A stretch of 43,817 nucleotides of DNA, taken from NCBI GenBank assembly GCA_030849805.1, contig JASANZ010002085.1, positions 1 to 43,817 on the forward strand, read 5' to 3'. The stretch's first letter is position 1, and each line of letters begins with the position of its first letter. The DNA comes from Sergeia podlipaevii (Eukaryota > Euglenozoa > Kinetoplastea > Trypanosomatida > Trypanosomatidae). The position numbers and the translations under genes were made by a program. The notes below the pieces were generated by a model. It ran no database searches. It was given only the letters and a program-made list of their open reading frames with translations, and was not told the origin of the DNA. Shown one piece after another: positions 27,403 through 36,052 of the stretch.

Positions 27403-28050
27403 TCACGGTAGTTGGCACAGCCAATCCTCAATAGTGCGGGGGCGCTTTGTGTCCGGTCTTTCCTCCAGCTTCGTAGCTCTCTGCTGCTTGGCCGCCGTCG
27501 CCGGACTCACCGTCTTCACGCTGCTGCTGTCCCTCTCTGTTGAGGATTGGAGCTGCATCTGTGTTATAGGCGTACGGCCACGCTTCTTCGAAGCCGGCGT
27601 TCGTGGTGAGGCCCTCGCGCGCTTACCAACAGAGGCACTACGCTGAGAAGTGTGTGGGGATGGAGAGCATCCAACCAGCTCCGCATCATCGCTATCAACG
27701 TCATGCACCTCGTGGGCTATGGCGGGAGTGCTGGCGACGCTGATGACCGCATGAGGAGCATCGTCTACTGGCATACTTGTGGGATACAACTTTCGCGCGT
27801 TGTGTAATGTTGGAGCGCCTAAGCGTGCCTGAGAAGTGCTGGCGGTGGCCTTTCCTTCCGACTTCACTGGCGTCGCCTGCTGCACGCGAGGCTGAAGGAC
27901 CCATGCCAGGTGTAAATGGTTTGGCGCCTCTCTCATCCACGTGGCTGTATTGTTGGCAGCAGCAGCAGCAGCAGCGAGCATGCGTAGTTTCTGAGTGTAC
28001 TCCTCACGCGAAAGAACGCGCTCAGGGGTGGCGGGGACAAGATAAGGCAT
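27403..28050 (-). CDS. Basic S/T-P-rich protein, probably nuclear
   Basis: No family recognised. The 215-residue product is basic, Ala/Ser/Pro-rich and probably mostly disordered. It holds several Ser/Thr-Pro sites (for example TPERV, TPVKSEG, SPSPH, SPRTPASKKRG, TPITQ, SPATA), the pattern of cyclin-dependent-kinase targets. It also has nuclear-localisation-like clusters (KRARASPRTPASKKRGR and KRPRT). A helical Ala-rich segment lies near the N-terminus (about residues 20-38). The C-terminus ends in a compact hydrophobic motif, RPRTIEDWLCQLP, that stands out from the disordered rest and may be a short binding motif. The start is the ATG at 28050. A strong pyrimidine tract and AG lie about 46 nt upstream of it. 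Confidence 0.78.
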   Translation of the reverse strand: MPYLVPATPERVLSREEYTQKLRMLAAAAAAANNTATWMREAPNHLHLAWVLQPRVQQATPVKSEGKATASTSQARLGAPTLHNARKLYPTSMPVDDAPHAVISVASTPAIAHEVHDVDSDDAELVGCSPSPHTSQRSASVGKRARASPRTPASKKRGRTPITQMQLQSSTERDSSSVKTVSPATAAKQQRATKLEERPDTKRPRTIEDWLCQLP

Positions 28051-28827
28051 TATTGAAGGCTGCAGAGGTGTGTCCTAAAAAAAACAACCCAGAACCCTGA
28101 GTTGAGTGAAGGGGGGAGGGATGACGGAAGAAGAGAAATAGCAAGATGAAAAAAAAAGGGAAAAAAGAGCAAAAACAAACAATTCAATAAAGAAATTTTC
28201 AATAAAACGTAGGCAACAGAAACGAAAAAAAAAGTGAAGAAACTTATACTGGTGGGTACATCTATCTTCATCACATATATATATGTAAATAGGTACATAT
28301 ATTATACGTGTACGGGTGTGTACTTTAGCATTTCTTGTGTTGCACAGTTAATGTTAGATATCGGGGGGGGGGGGAGCGTCGGCATTTGTTAATGCTCCTT
28401 TAGGCGCAGGATGAAAGTCACGCAGCGTAGGAAGAGTTGCAGTACATTCCACACGTGTTTCTCCTTCTCTCTCTTTCCTATATGCTTTTTCCTCCACCGC
28501 CTTGTCCGCTCGTGGCGCTAGAGACAAAAAAAAAAAAAGCACTTGATCCACGCGGCCACTCACCGGCTTCTCCCATCGGCGTTGCTCATCCCTTTTTCTT
28601 CTTTTTTTTTCTCCTTCCTTTATCATTCTCACCTCCTCCCCCCCCCCACATTTTTTTTGTTTCTTTATTAATATGATGCATCTTCTGTTAAACGACAAAA
28701 ACAAATCCTCCTCAGTCCCAACAAACGCACCATCAGTCCAGACTTTGCAAGTCAACACCATTAGAGGATAATTAAAAAAAAAAAAAAGGAAAGGGAAGAT
28801 GATCGGCGCTGAATCAACCAGACACCA
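28051..28827. other. Intergenic with G12 and C10 runs
   Basis: Holds the splice-acceptor region of the 27403-28050 gene, a G12 run at 28363-28374, a C-rich run near 28638-28647 and an A13 tract near 28774-28786. A 135-codon ATG frame at 28354-28761 minus was considered and rejected as low complexity. The rest is probably the MPP10 3' UTR. Confidence 0.55.
28097..28141 (-). promoter_or_regulatory. Putative trans-splice acceptor of the 27403-28050 gene
   Basis: The minus strand carries a long, almost pure pyrimidine stretch (28108-28141, with CCCTCCCCCCTTC) and the first AG after it at 28097-28098, about 46 nt from the ATG at 28050. This is the clearest polypyrimidine-AG pair in the window. 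Predicted, not observed. Confidence 0.45.
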
Positions 28828-30849
28828 CTACGCCACCCTCTGGGGCTTGGCGCCGCTCTTCTTCTGCTTGTGCTGTTGCCTCATGTCCTTTGATATAGCG
28901 CCGTCATCCTTCTTGGCACGGCGCAGTGCCCTACGCTCCTGTGGTGTGAGCTCGTCCGCGCCAACATCGGCGAACTTGCGTGACGAGCCTCGGTACATGT
29001 CTTGCGGTGCTATCGCACTCTCCCGCGTCGTGGCAAAGTTGCCGACTGTTTCGACAGAAATTGCAGGCGCCTGGCTCTCCACCGCACGCACGCGTGCCTC
29101 GAGGTCCTGCTGCACAGGCTTCGGCGTGTAATAGAAGTTGCTAAGGGCATCCAAGTGCTGCGACAGGCGCTTCCACATCTGCACCGCGCGGAGCTCATCC
29201 TTTTCAATCTCGGTCAGTGGCTCCGCAGTAGCGGCAGCATCGCCGCCGGCTTCTTCTGCCAGGCGCATCTTCTCCAAGTATTCCTTCTCATAGAGATCCA
29301 TAAGGGAGAGCTTAGACTTCTCAGAGTCAAGAGCGGCATCGCGTTTGGCCGTGACGAGGTCGTTGGCAGACGAGAGTGTGCGCTTGCGCTGCACATCGTC
29401 ATATATTTTGTCAACAATGCGCTTCTTAATGCGATCCTCAAGCTTTGCGGTAAAAGCCTCTGTGACGACCGGCACCGCCTTCATACCGTACTCAAAGTCG
29501 AGGTCATCCACCTCAAGCAACGCCTCGCGTGGACGCTTGTGGGCTGAAGTCTCACCCGCCATGGCCCAATCCGTGCCGTACAAGCGCTTCTGCTCCATCC
29601 TCTCAATGTGCTTCTTCTCACGCAGTCTCTCCTTCTCCAGCTCAGAGAGGTTAGGGTCTTGCATGGCCTTCTCAAACTCCTCGTCGTACTCCTCATCATC
29701 ATCCTCGCCGCCAAGGCCATCCATGTCCCCGTTCTCGCCAACCTGATTGGGATCCACATCATCCGCGAACGCACCGGTTTGATCGTTGAGAATGTCGTCC
29801 TTGCCCCAGAACTGGCCATCGCGGTCGTCATACATGCCGGTGTCTTCGCCATCCTCGTTGTACGCGGGATCGTCCAGCTCAATATCGTCTTGGATACCAG
29901 GATCCTCGTCTTCTCCCCCAAGGAACCCTTCGCCATCGTCTTCGTAGTCCTCGCCGTACAACTCACGGAGCGCAGCCAGCTCCTCAGCAGCGGCAGCCTC
30001 ATCGTCTAAGTCCTCACTTGCCTCATCGCCAGCAGCGTCCATGGCTCGCGCATTACGGTCACGAACACGGCTAGAAACGTCTGCACCAAGTTCGCCGTCC
30101 TCCTCATCCTCCTCGTCGTCGTCGTCCTTGCCTCGGTTGATGTCATCCGCGTCTTCACCCCAGTCATCCTCGTCCTCATCAACGTTGCCCTTGCCGAACG
30201 CGTAGCGCCAACTGTCGTCCTCTCCGTCCTCCGCCGCGCTACCCTTCTTGCGGCCTTCACGGACGGCTGCCTTGGCCTTCTTGCGGCGGGCTTGCTCAGC
30301 CACCAACTGCTGGATCTCTTCGTCCAGGTCACTCTCATCAAGGTCAGAGACGTTTGCTAGTGCGCCGTTTAGTTCGGCCTTGCTATCTTCCTCGTACGCC
30401 TCGTCGTCGGAGTCGTCGGAGTCCTCGTTCTTCACTCCCTTCTTGGCAGCTTTCGTAGTCTTCTTCTTGCCAGAGGCATTGCCACCGCCAAAGTGCCTCT
30501 CTGCTACTCGGACTGAGTCCTGCAGGCGACGTAGCACTGGCCTCAACAACACGTTCATTTGACCCCAAATCTGATCCGTCGTCACGTGTCTCGCCTTGTT
30601 CGTCTCTATTGTCTTGGAATGAAAAGGAAGCTGTGAAGAGTGCAGGCGGGCTGCAAGACTGTACAGAGAGGCCAACGACTCGCGTGAAACCTCCTCGCCA
30701 GACTTGCGGGAAGCCACTAGCCGCTCTGCCTTGCTCTTCTCGAGAACCTCTACTTTCTTTGCTGACTGCTGCAACTTGCGAGGAAGTGTCTTTGAGTCCG
30801 CAGAGCTGCCGCCACTCACAGCGCTGAGAGAACCTTTTGACTGCTTCAT
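28828..30849 (-). CDS. MPP10: MPP10, U3 snoRNP / small-subunit processome protein
   Basis: MPP10 works with IMP3 and IMP4 in the U3 snoRNP that cleaves the 18S rRNA precursor in the nucleolus. The 673-residue product shows the family's plan. There is a short helical N-terminus with TTDQIWGQMNVLLRPVL (about residues 92-108), then long Asp/Glu-rich acidic stretches (about 130-400). The conserved C-terminal core follows: LDFEYGMKAVPVVTEAFTA and LEDRIKKRIVDKIYDDVQRK (about 448-490), and KSKLSLMDLYEKEYLEKM (about 508-526). It closes with NFYYTPKP, with SVETVGNFATTRESAIAPQD in the usual order, and with a basic tail (KQKKSGAKPQRVA). The length is close to yeast and human MPP10. The start is the first ATG, at 30849. 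Confidence 0.93.
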   Translation of the reverse strand: MKQSKGSLSAVSGGSSADSKTLPRKLQQSAKKVEVLEKSKAERLVASRKSGEEVSRESLASLYSLAARLHSSQLPFHSKTIETNKARHVTTDQIWGQMNVLLRPVLRRLQDSVRVAERHFGGGNASGKKKTTKAAKKGVKNEDSDDSDDEAYEEDSKAELNGALANVSDLDESDLDEEIQQLVAEQARRKKAKAAVREGRKKGSAAEDGEDDSWRYAFGKGNVDEDEDDWGEDADDINRGKDDDDEEDEEDGELGADVSSRVRDRNARAMDAAGDEASEDLDDEAAAAEELAALRELYGEDYEDDGEGFLGGEDEDPGIQDDIELDDPAYNEDGEDTGMYDDRDGQFWGKDDILNDQTGAFADDVDPNQVGENGDMDGLGGEDDDEEYDEEFEKAMQDPNLSELEKERLREKKHIERMEQKRLYGTDWAMAGETSAHKRPREALLEVDDLDFEYGMKAVPVVTEAFTAKLEDRIKKRIVDKIYDDVQRKRTLSSANDLVTAKRDAALDSEKSKLSLMDLYEKEYLEKMRLAEEAGGDAAATAEPLTEIEKDELRAVQMWKRLSQHLDALSNFYYTPKPVQQDLEARVRAVESQAPAISVETVGNFATTRESAIAPQDMYRGSSRKFADVGADELTPQERRALRRAKKDDGAISKDMRQQHKQKKSGAKPQRVA

Positions 30850-31636
30850 TACCTAGTGAGAAGTGACTAGAAAATATATATATATATATATGTAACAAGA
30901 TAAAGAGCGTAGGCAAGAGTAAACCTTTGGACTTCTTCTTTTTGGTATAAATCACTTCGTGTGAAAGAGAGAGAGAGTGTACAGTGACCCCTCTCAAGCA
31001 CGCACACGTTGAAAGCAAGCAAGTAAACTTACTTGTATGCTGCTTCTGACCCACTCAGCTTCCTCTATAGAAAGAAAAGAAAAAATAGAGTAAAGACACA
31101 AAAAAAAATGGGGGTAGGAACGTAAGTACCTATTTTCATTTTCATAGTAATACAGGGGAAACCATAACAGCGTAGCGTGTGTGAGTGTGGCACACGTAGG
31201 ATCCTCTGTTGACTAAAAAAAAGGGCATCATTTTCCTCTCTCGCGCATAAAAAGAAATTAAGTACCTTTATCTCAACAGCACTACCTATCACTTTAAAAG
31301 TGCTCTCTTACTACTATTTACTCTGTTTTTGTTTTCTTCTGATAAAATGAAAAAATAGACGACAGCGTCACAGTACACAAATCTCCTCACTTCAAAGAGC
31401 AAACGGCCACACTGATAATTTTATAGCTCAAGAAAGCGTTCGGCACCGACATACAATACGAAGAAAGAAAGGGAAGTGAGGGGAGAACACAGAGAAACAC
31501 TGTCAAAGCCCAAGACAGAAGTTGCAAATGTGTACTGACGCAAGAGCATGTTGCTCACGCAATCGCCAACCCTCCACCACATCCATAGTGCCTCCTCTCA
31601 TGAGGCAACGTTTCTCTTCCAATATATGTGCATGTG

Positions 31637-31679
<43 letters not shown>

Positions 31680-31691
31680 TAGTAAACTGCC
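30850..31691. other. Intergenic with (TA)n and long (TG)n
   Basis: Holds (TA)n at 30874-30892 next to the MPP10 start, a GA-rich stretch near 30963-30976 (CU tract in the transcript, possible splicing signal) and a long (TG)n run at 31626-31675 near the GRP94 stop. No gene is supported. Confidence 0.6.
31626..31675. repeat. (TG)n microsatellite, about 50 bp
   Basis: Nearly uninterrupted TG repeat with one CATG and one CG interruption. It ends about 16 bp below the GRP94 stop codon, so the mRNA would carry CA repeats at the start of its 3' UTR. Confidence 0.9.
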
Positions 31692-33947
31692 CTACAGATC
31701 CGAGGCTTCATCGTCGACTGTGACCTCGTCGGCTGGCACCTGGTCATCCTCCACGGGATCCTCCGCCGAGAACTCATCATCATCAGCCGGCAGCAGGGAG
31801 CCATCGGCAGCAAGATCGACGCTGCTGCGGAGCAAGCGGTTAACACGACCGGCGTACTTGGACATGGACGACATGGGGAACTCCGCCTGCATGTTGGCTG
31901 TGTCATACAGCACCCAAGCAATGTCTTGGGCAACGCTATCGTCCGGGTCGACCGCGAAGCGCTTGAAGATCTCGTCGACGAGAGGGTGGCGGTGGTTGAT
32001 CTCGAGCACACGCTCTGCATGGATGGGCATTCCGTCAAATGCCATGGCCTGGCCGCGGACAATATTGGCAAGACGAGCCGTCATCTGGTTCTCCACAGAG
32101 GACACAATGAAGGCCTCTTTGGTGAGACGGTTGGTGAGAACGACCTTGCGCACCTCGCTACGCCCGAAGAGGTCCAGCAACGCGTTAAAAAAGTCCTTGT
32201 ACTTTTCTTGACGCTTCTTCGCAATTATGCGCTGCTTCGCGTCGGTGTCCTCAAAAACGACGCCTTCCTTCGCGAGATTGATAAGCTTCTTACCAGCAAA
32301 GTCAGGAAGCTGCTGCACCACGTACTCATCAATGGCGTCTGTCATGAAGAGCACCTCCACCTTACGCTCCTTCGCATCCTGAAGTAGTGGAGACTGCTTG
32401 ATCTTTTCCAGGGAGTCGCCAGAAAGATAGTAAATACCCTTCTGACCCTCACGCATGCGGTCCAGGTAAGTCTGCAGGCTGATGTAAGCCCCCTTGCTCA
32501 TGCTGGACTTGTACCTCAAAAGCTTCGTGAGACGACCACGGTTGGTGGCATCCTGAATGACACCGAGGCGCAGGTGTTTCCCATAGTTCTCCCAGAAGCG
32601 CTCGTACGTAGGTTCTGTGAGCAGCTTGGTGCCCGCCACAGCAGCAGATGACTTGCCGTCCTTCGCCAAGTGTTCATCCTGGGCAGCGATGTCAGCAAAC
32701 ATGGCAAGTGTCTTGCGGACGAGCTTCTTCTTAATGACACGCAGGATGCGACTCTCCTGAAGCACCTCTCGGGAGACGTTGAGAGGCAGGTCGTTGCTGT
32801 CCACAACACCCTTGACGAAGGCGAGGTACTTGGGCAGAAGATCGCGGAACTCGTCCGTGATGAACACACGGCGCACGTAGAGCTTGATATTTTTGCTTTT
32901 TCCCTCAATCTCAGTGAAAAAACTGATGTCGGCTTCCTTTGGAATAAAGAGAATAGAGTCAAACTCCACCTCCCCCTCTACGCGGAAGTGAGAGTAGTAC
33001 ATGGGGTCCTTGTAGTCAGAAGTGAGAGCCTTGTAAAACTTAAAGTACTCATCCTCGCCCACCTCGGTCATACTGCGGGTCCAGATAGGCCTGTTCTTAT
33101 TCACCAGCGTCCATGCCATCTCGCCCTCCTCAGTGCCTTCCTCAGTGCCTTCCTCGTCAGCGCTTGTGTCCTTCTTTTCGTCCTTTGAGGCCGCCTCTTC
33201 AACATAGATGGGGAAGTTTATAAACTCACTGTATTGGTGAATGGTCTCCTTGATCGTGACAACGTCAAGGAACTCCATTGCATCTGGCTTGAGGTCAATC
33301 CGTATCTCAGTTCCTCTGCCCAGTGTGTTGCCTCGCTCATCCTCGTAAAGATAGAACTGGCCGTCACCCTTCGACTCCCACACGAACTGCTTCTCGCTGT
33401 CGTCGCTCTTTGACGTCACCGTGACCTTGTCGCCGACTAGGAAGACGGAGTAGAAACCAACACCAAACTGGCCAATGAGATTGTTGGTATTGCCCTGGGA
33501 CTCCTGCATTTTCTCAAGGAAGCGCTTCGTGCCTGAGGTACCGAGAGAACCAAGATGGTTTGAGAGCTCCTCCTTGGTCATGCCAACGCCGCCATCGCGA
33601 ATAACCAGCTGTTTGTTATCATGATCAAAAGAAATGCGGATGTCCTGCGTTGGTGCTACACCATCCTTGTTGACGGCATCCTTTGGTGAGGTAAGATACG
33701 TCACGCGGGCCTTATCGAGTGCATCACTACCGTTGGAGATAAGTTCGCGCAAAAAGATAGCACGCGTGGTGTAGAGCGAGTTGACAAGAATGTCGAGCAT
33801 CTTGGATACCTCCGCCTGGAAAGTAATGGGCTGGCCACGAGAATCGGAGGCCAACGAAGGGAGAGTCGCCACGCCCAAAATAAGAAAAAGGGCCAGTACC
33901 AGCCCAAGGCTGCGCTTGACAATGCCAGAGCTGCCGTTTGGAGCCAT
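31692..33947 (-). CDS. LPG3: GRP94/endoplasmin, ER HSP90 (LPG3)
   Basis: This is the ER-lumen HSP90; in Leishmania its gene is LPG3, needed for lipophosphoglycan and GPI-anchored proteins. The 751-residue protein starts with a signal peptide (residues 1 to about 33, hydrophobic core LGLVLALFLILGVATL). It has the GHKL ATPase motifs FLRELISNGSDALDK (Glu68, Asn72, Asp75), DGGVGMT and GQFGVGFYSVFLV, then a charged linker (about 247-280) with repeated GTEEGTEEGE. The HSP90 middle-domain hallmark DLPLNVSREVLQESRILR follows, and then the C-terminal dimerisation domain. It ends in an acidic tail with the last residues ASDL, which takes the place of KDEL. It lacks the MEEVD end of cytosolic HSP90. The chosen ATG at 33947 puts the signal peptide at the very start. 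The frame upstream is repeat sequence. Confidence 0.95.
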   Translation of the reverse strand: MAPNGSSGIVKRSLGLVLALFLILGVATLPSLASDSRGQPITFQAEVSKMLDILVNSLYTTRAIFLRELISNGSDALDKARVTYLTSPKDAVNKDGVAPTQDIRISFDHDNKQLVIRDGGVGMTKEELSNHLGSLGTSGTKRFLEKMQESQGNTNNLIGQFGVGFYSVFLVGDKVTVTSKSDDSEKQFVWESKGDGQFYLYEDERGNTLGRGTEIRIDLKPDAMEFLDVVTIKETIHQYSEFINFPIYVEEAASKDEKKDTSADEEGTEEGTEEGEMAWTLVNKNRPIWTRSMTEVGEDEYFKFYKALTSDYKDPMYYSHFRVEGEVEFDSILFIPKEADISFFTEIEGKSKNIKLYVRRVFITDEFRDLLPKYLAFVKGVVDSNDLPLNVSREVLQESRILRVIKKKLVRKTLAMFADIAAQDEHLAKDGKSSAAVAGTKLLTEPTYERFWENYGKHLRLGVIQDATNRGRLTKLLRYKSSMSKGAYISLQTYLDRMREGQKGIYYLSGDSLEKIKQSPLLQDAKERKVEVLFMTDAIDEYVVQQLPDFAGKKLINLAKEGVVFEDTDAKQRIIAKKRQEKYKDFFNALLDLFGRSEVRKVVLTNRLTKEAFIVSSVENQMTARLANIVRGQAMAFDGMPIHAERVLEINHRHPLVDEIFKRFAVDPDDSVAQDIAWVLYDTANMQAEFPMSSMSKYAGRVNRLLRSSVDLAADGSLLPADDDEFSAEDPVEDDQVPADEVTVDDEASDL

Positions 33948-34405
33948 CCTGGATATATAAGCAAAATGTAATATATATAAACAAAATGTAATATATATAT
34001 AGATGGATAGATAGATAGATAGATATAGATAACGCTGCCTCTCAGAAGTTCCCACCTAATAGACTAGACTCACGCCAAAGCAGCTATCGACGAGTGCACG
34101 AGCTAGTAGTCAATATATAGGGTAGTGAATAAATGTGAGAGGAAACATAATAATTGATTGTTTCAATTAAAAAAAAAAAAAGATGAGCAAAAAGATATAT
34201 AAAAGTAAATTCAAAGACAAAAAATAGAAAAGGTTAACAAAGTACGGTGAGGCCTTTTGCGATAGAGCCATTGATGTTAGCATAGAGGCGTATATAGTTA
34301 AAAACTGTCACACTTTATTGCTGTAGTTCTTGAAAAAAAAATTGTGAGTACGTCCATACACGCTGGAAAAATAAGTTAAAGGAAATAATACACCACCTGG
34401 AACTC
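33948..34405. other. Intergenic with GATA and 20-bp repeats
   Basis: Next to the GRP94 start are two copies of a 20-bp unit containing CAAAATGTAATATATATA (33962-33999) and a GATA/GGATA microsatellite (33998-34030). Further right is an A13 tract near 34168-34180, a likely pyrimidine tract in the transcript. No gene was seen. Confidence 0.6.
33962..34030. repeat. Tandem 20-bp repeat plus GATA microsatellite
   Basis: Two near-identical 20-bp units followed by about seven GATA-type units, all within the presumed GRP94 5' UTR. Confidence 0.8.
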
Positions 34406-34963
34406 CTACTTGATGGTAGGCTCCTTCGGTGCAGGGCGTGTAATGCGCGCCACTCCGCCACTCAACACGACAGGCTCCAGTTCTCCTCCACTACCTTCCG
34501 CCTGACTCTCCTTGATGAATTCCTCTAGTTTTGCATTCGCCCTTTCCTGGCGGATTTGCATACGCCGCTTCCTATCCTGTACAGCCACATACTGAGGGAG
34601 TAGATATTCCTTAAACAGATAGCCTAAGAAGAAAGCAGCGAAAATGCCTCCACCAATCTGGAACCGACGCACGATCTTCATGCTCTGCTTCAAGTCATTC
34701 TTGCGCTTGTTCAGCTGCCGCTTATTGACGCCAGCATTCATAATTTGCTGCGCGCGAGCAGTGCTCTTCACCTCAAACTTCTTCCTTGTATCCGGACTCA
34801 CAAATGTGCGGGAGGCCTGGGCCTCCTTCTGGCGCCTCGCCAGTTCCTCAGTGGACATACCTAACTCCTGCTCAGGGTGCTTGCGGGCTTGATCTAGCTG
34901 AGATCTAAGTCTCGAAGTAAGGTCCGCAGTGGCCTTCACCGCATCCTTGGGAGAACCCTGCAT
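34406..34963 (-). CDS. Single-TM protein of unknown function
   Basis: No family recognised. The 185-residue product has a charged, helical N-terminal region (residues 1-93, rich in Lys, Arg, Gln and Ala, with RKKFEVKSTARAQQIM and NKRKNDLKQSMKIVRR). One TM segment lies at about 101-118 (FQIGGGIFAAFFLGYLF). A basic helix follows (DRKRRMQIRQERANAK), and the tail is Gly/Pro-containing. There is no signal peptide. The basic stretches on both sides of a short TM fit an organelle (for example mitochondrial) membrane protein, but this is inference. The ATG at 34963 is the first. Composition is clearly coding compared with its flanks. Confidence 0.8.
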   Translation of the reverse strand: MQGSPKDAVKATADLTSRLRSQLDQARKHPEQELGMSTEELARRQKEAQASRTFVSPDTRKKFEVKSTARAQQIMNAGVNKRQLNKRKNDLKQSMKIVRRFQIGGGIFAAFFLGYLFKEYLLPQYVAVQDRKRRMQIRQERANAKLEEFIKESQAEGSGGELEPVVLSGGVARITRPAPKEPTIK

Positions 34964-36052
34964 GTGGAGTTACGTGGTCGTCCTCTAGTAAGTGTTTTGT
35001 AGGTTTGTACGCCGCGCAAAAAAAAAAAAAAAAAGGACGCTCGTTTTTTTTTAATTTTATTACTATTCTCTCTCTTATCCTCCAACAACGCAGCTTTTCG
35101 CTATGCGTTTTCTATATCTTATACATAACCGCATTGCATTTTGAAAGTGGCGTCAAAAAAAAAAAAACGAGGGGAAAAAAAGAGAGGAAAGAATTCAAAC
35201 TCAAGCAGATCATTGCTAATTTTTGCCTTCATAGCTAAAGGAAAGGAACAGTGGATAGCAAAATCAAGAAAGTTTAAACTCCTTCTCATATAGCACCCTC
35301 CATCAAACTGTCTTCTTCTATTGCCTCGTGATGAAGCTACTGCTGCCCACCACACACCCATACGGCAAGATGAAAAGCAAAGAAAATAATGCTTTGTGTG
35401 CTCAGCTTTCACCAAATCCCATTTTGAAAAGAAAATTGTTAATAGTGATAGTAGTCGTAGTAATGATGATAATAATAAAAGTGCAGCTTCCCCGTATGAA
35501 TAGGCGCTTGTAATATACCAAAACCAACATAGTTGCGCATGCGCTGACAGCCACGTATCCTCTGAGGTTTAATACAAAACTTTCAACAACAAATAGATAG
35601 GTAGGTAGATAGATAGATATAAGTCGCTCAAAAAAAAAAAACCACGCATATCCAACAAAGAATAGAGAAATGGGAACGCCCAAAGAGGAAACAAAAAAAA
35701 ACGGCGCTAGTATTGCTCCGCGTTGCTCCATCTGATATCTCTTCTCAAGTGTCTTGATAAATAATTGAGGTCCGTTGTCCAATAAAAAAAAATGTCCGCC
35801 AGAAAAGACAAACAAAACTGATGCTAAAAGGGAAAAGTAGTAATACTGCACATCGTTTCAGACTCTCTCCTACGATAATCTTTCATACATTCCCTCTTCT
35901 TTTTCTTCTTTTTTTTCCGCGTGTGTGTTCACTATTTCTTCCCATTCACCAAACTTTCTCCCCTTTCCCTTTTCCTGCTTTTTTCCCCTTTTTGTTAAAT
36001 TCCCAGTTGACACAGAGCAGATGTAAAGCAAAAAAAAAAAAAATCCTTCTGC
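34964..36052. other. Intergenic, 1.1 kb, no supported gene
   Basis: Contains A tracts (35018-35033, 35156-35167, 35629-35641, 36029-36042), a TAGA/TAGG microsatellite at 35593-35620 and mixed sequence. A hydrophobic 109-codon frame at 35402-35731 minus was considered and rejected because its length depends on the poly(A) and TAGA repeats. Confidence 0.55.

Noticed and set aside
28354..28761. 135-codon minus-strand ATG frame between MPP10 and the S/T-P-rich gene
   Set aside because: A pyrimidine tract lies just upstream, but the first AG after it falls inside the frame (codon 6). The product is low complexity with Lys/Glu and Phe runs from poly(A/T) and Pro from the G12 run. It is kept as a very weak possibility only.
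31626..31675. CRISPR-like or satellite array
   Set aside because: The regular repeats here and elsewhere in the window are plain microsatellites (TG, GA, TA, GATA, TTG) without spacers of constant length.
35402..35731. 109-codon hydrophobic minus-strand frame
   Set aside because: The hydrophobic character comes largely from poly(T) and TAGA/ATT repeats in the coding direction, and there is no conserved-looking core. It could be a real small membrane protein but there is no positive support.
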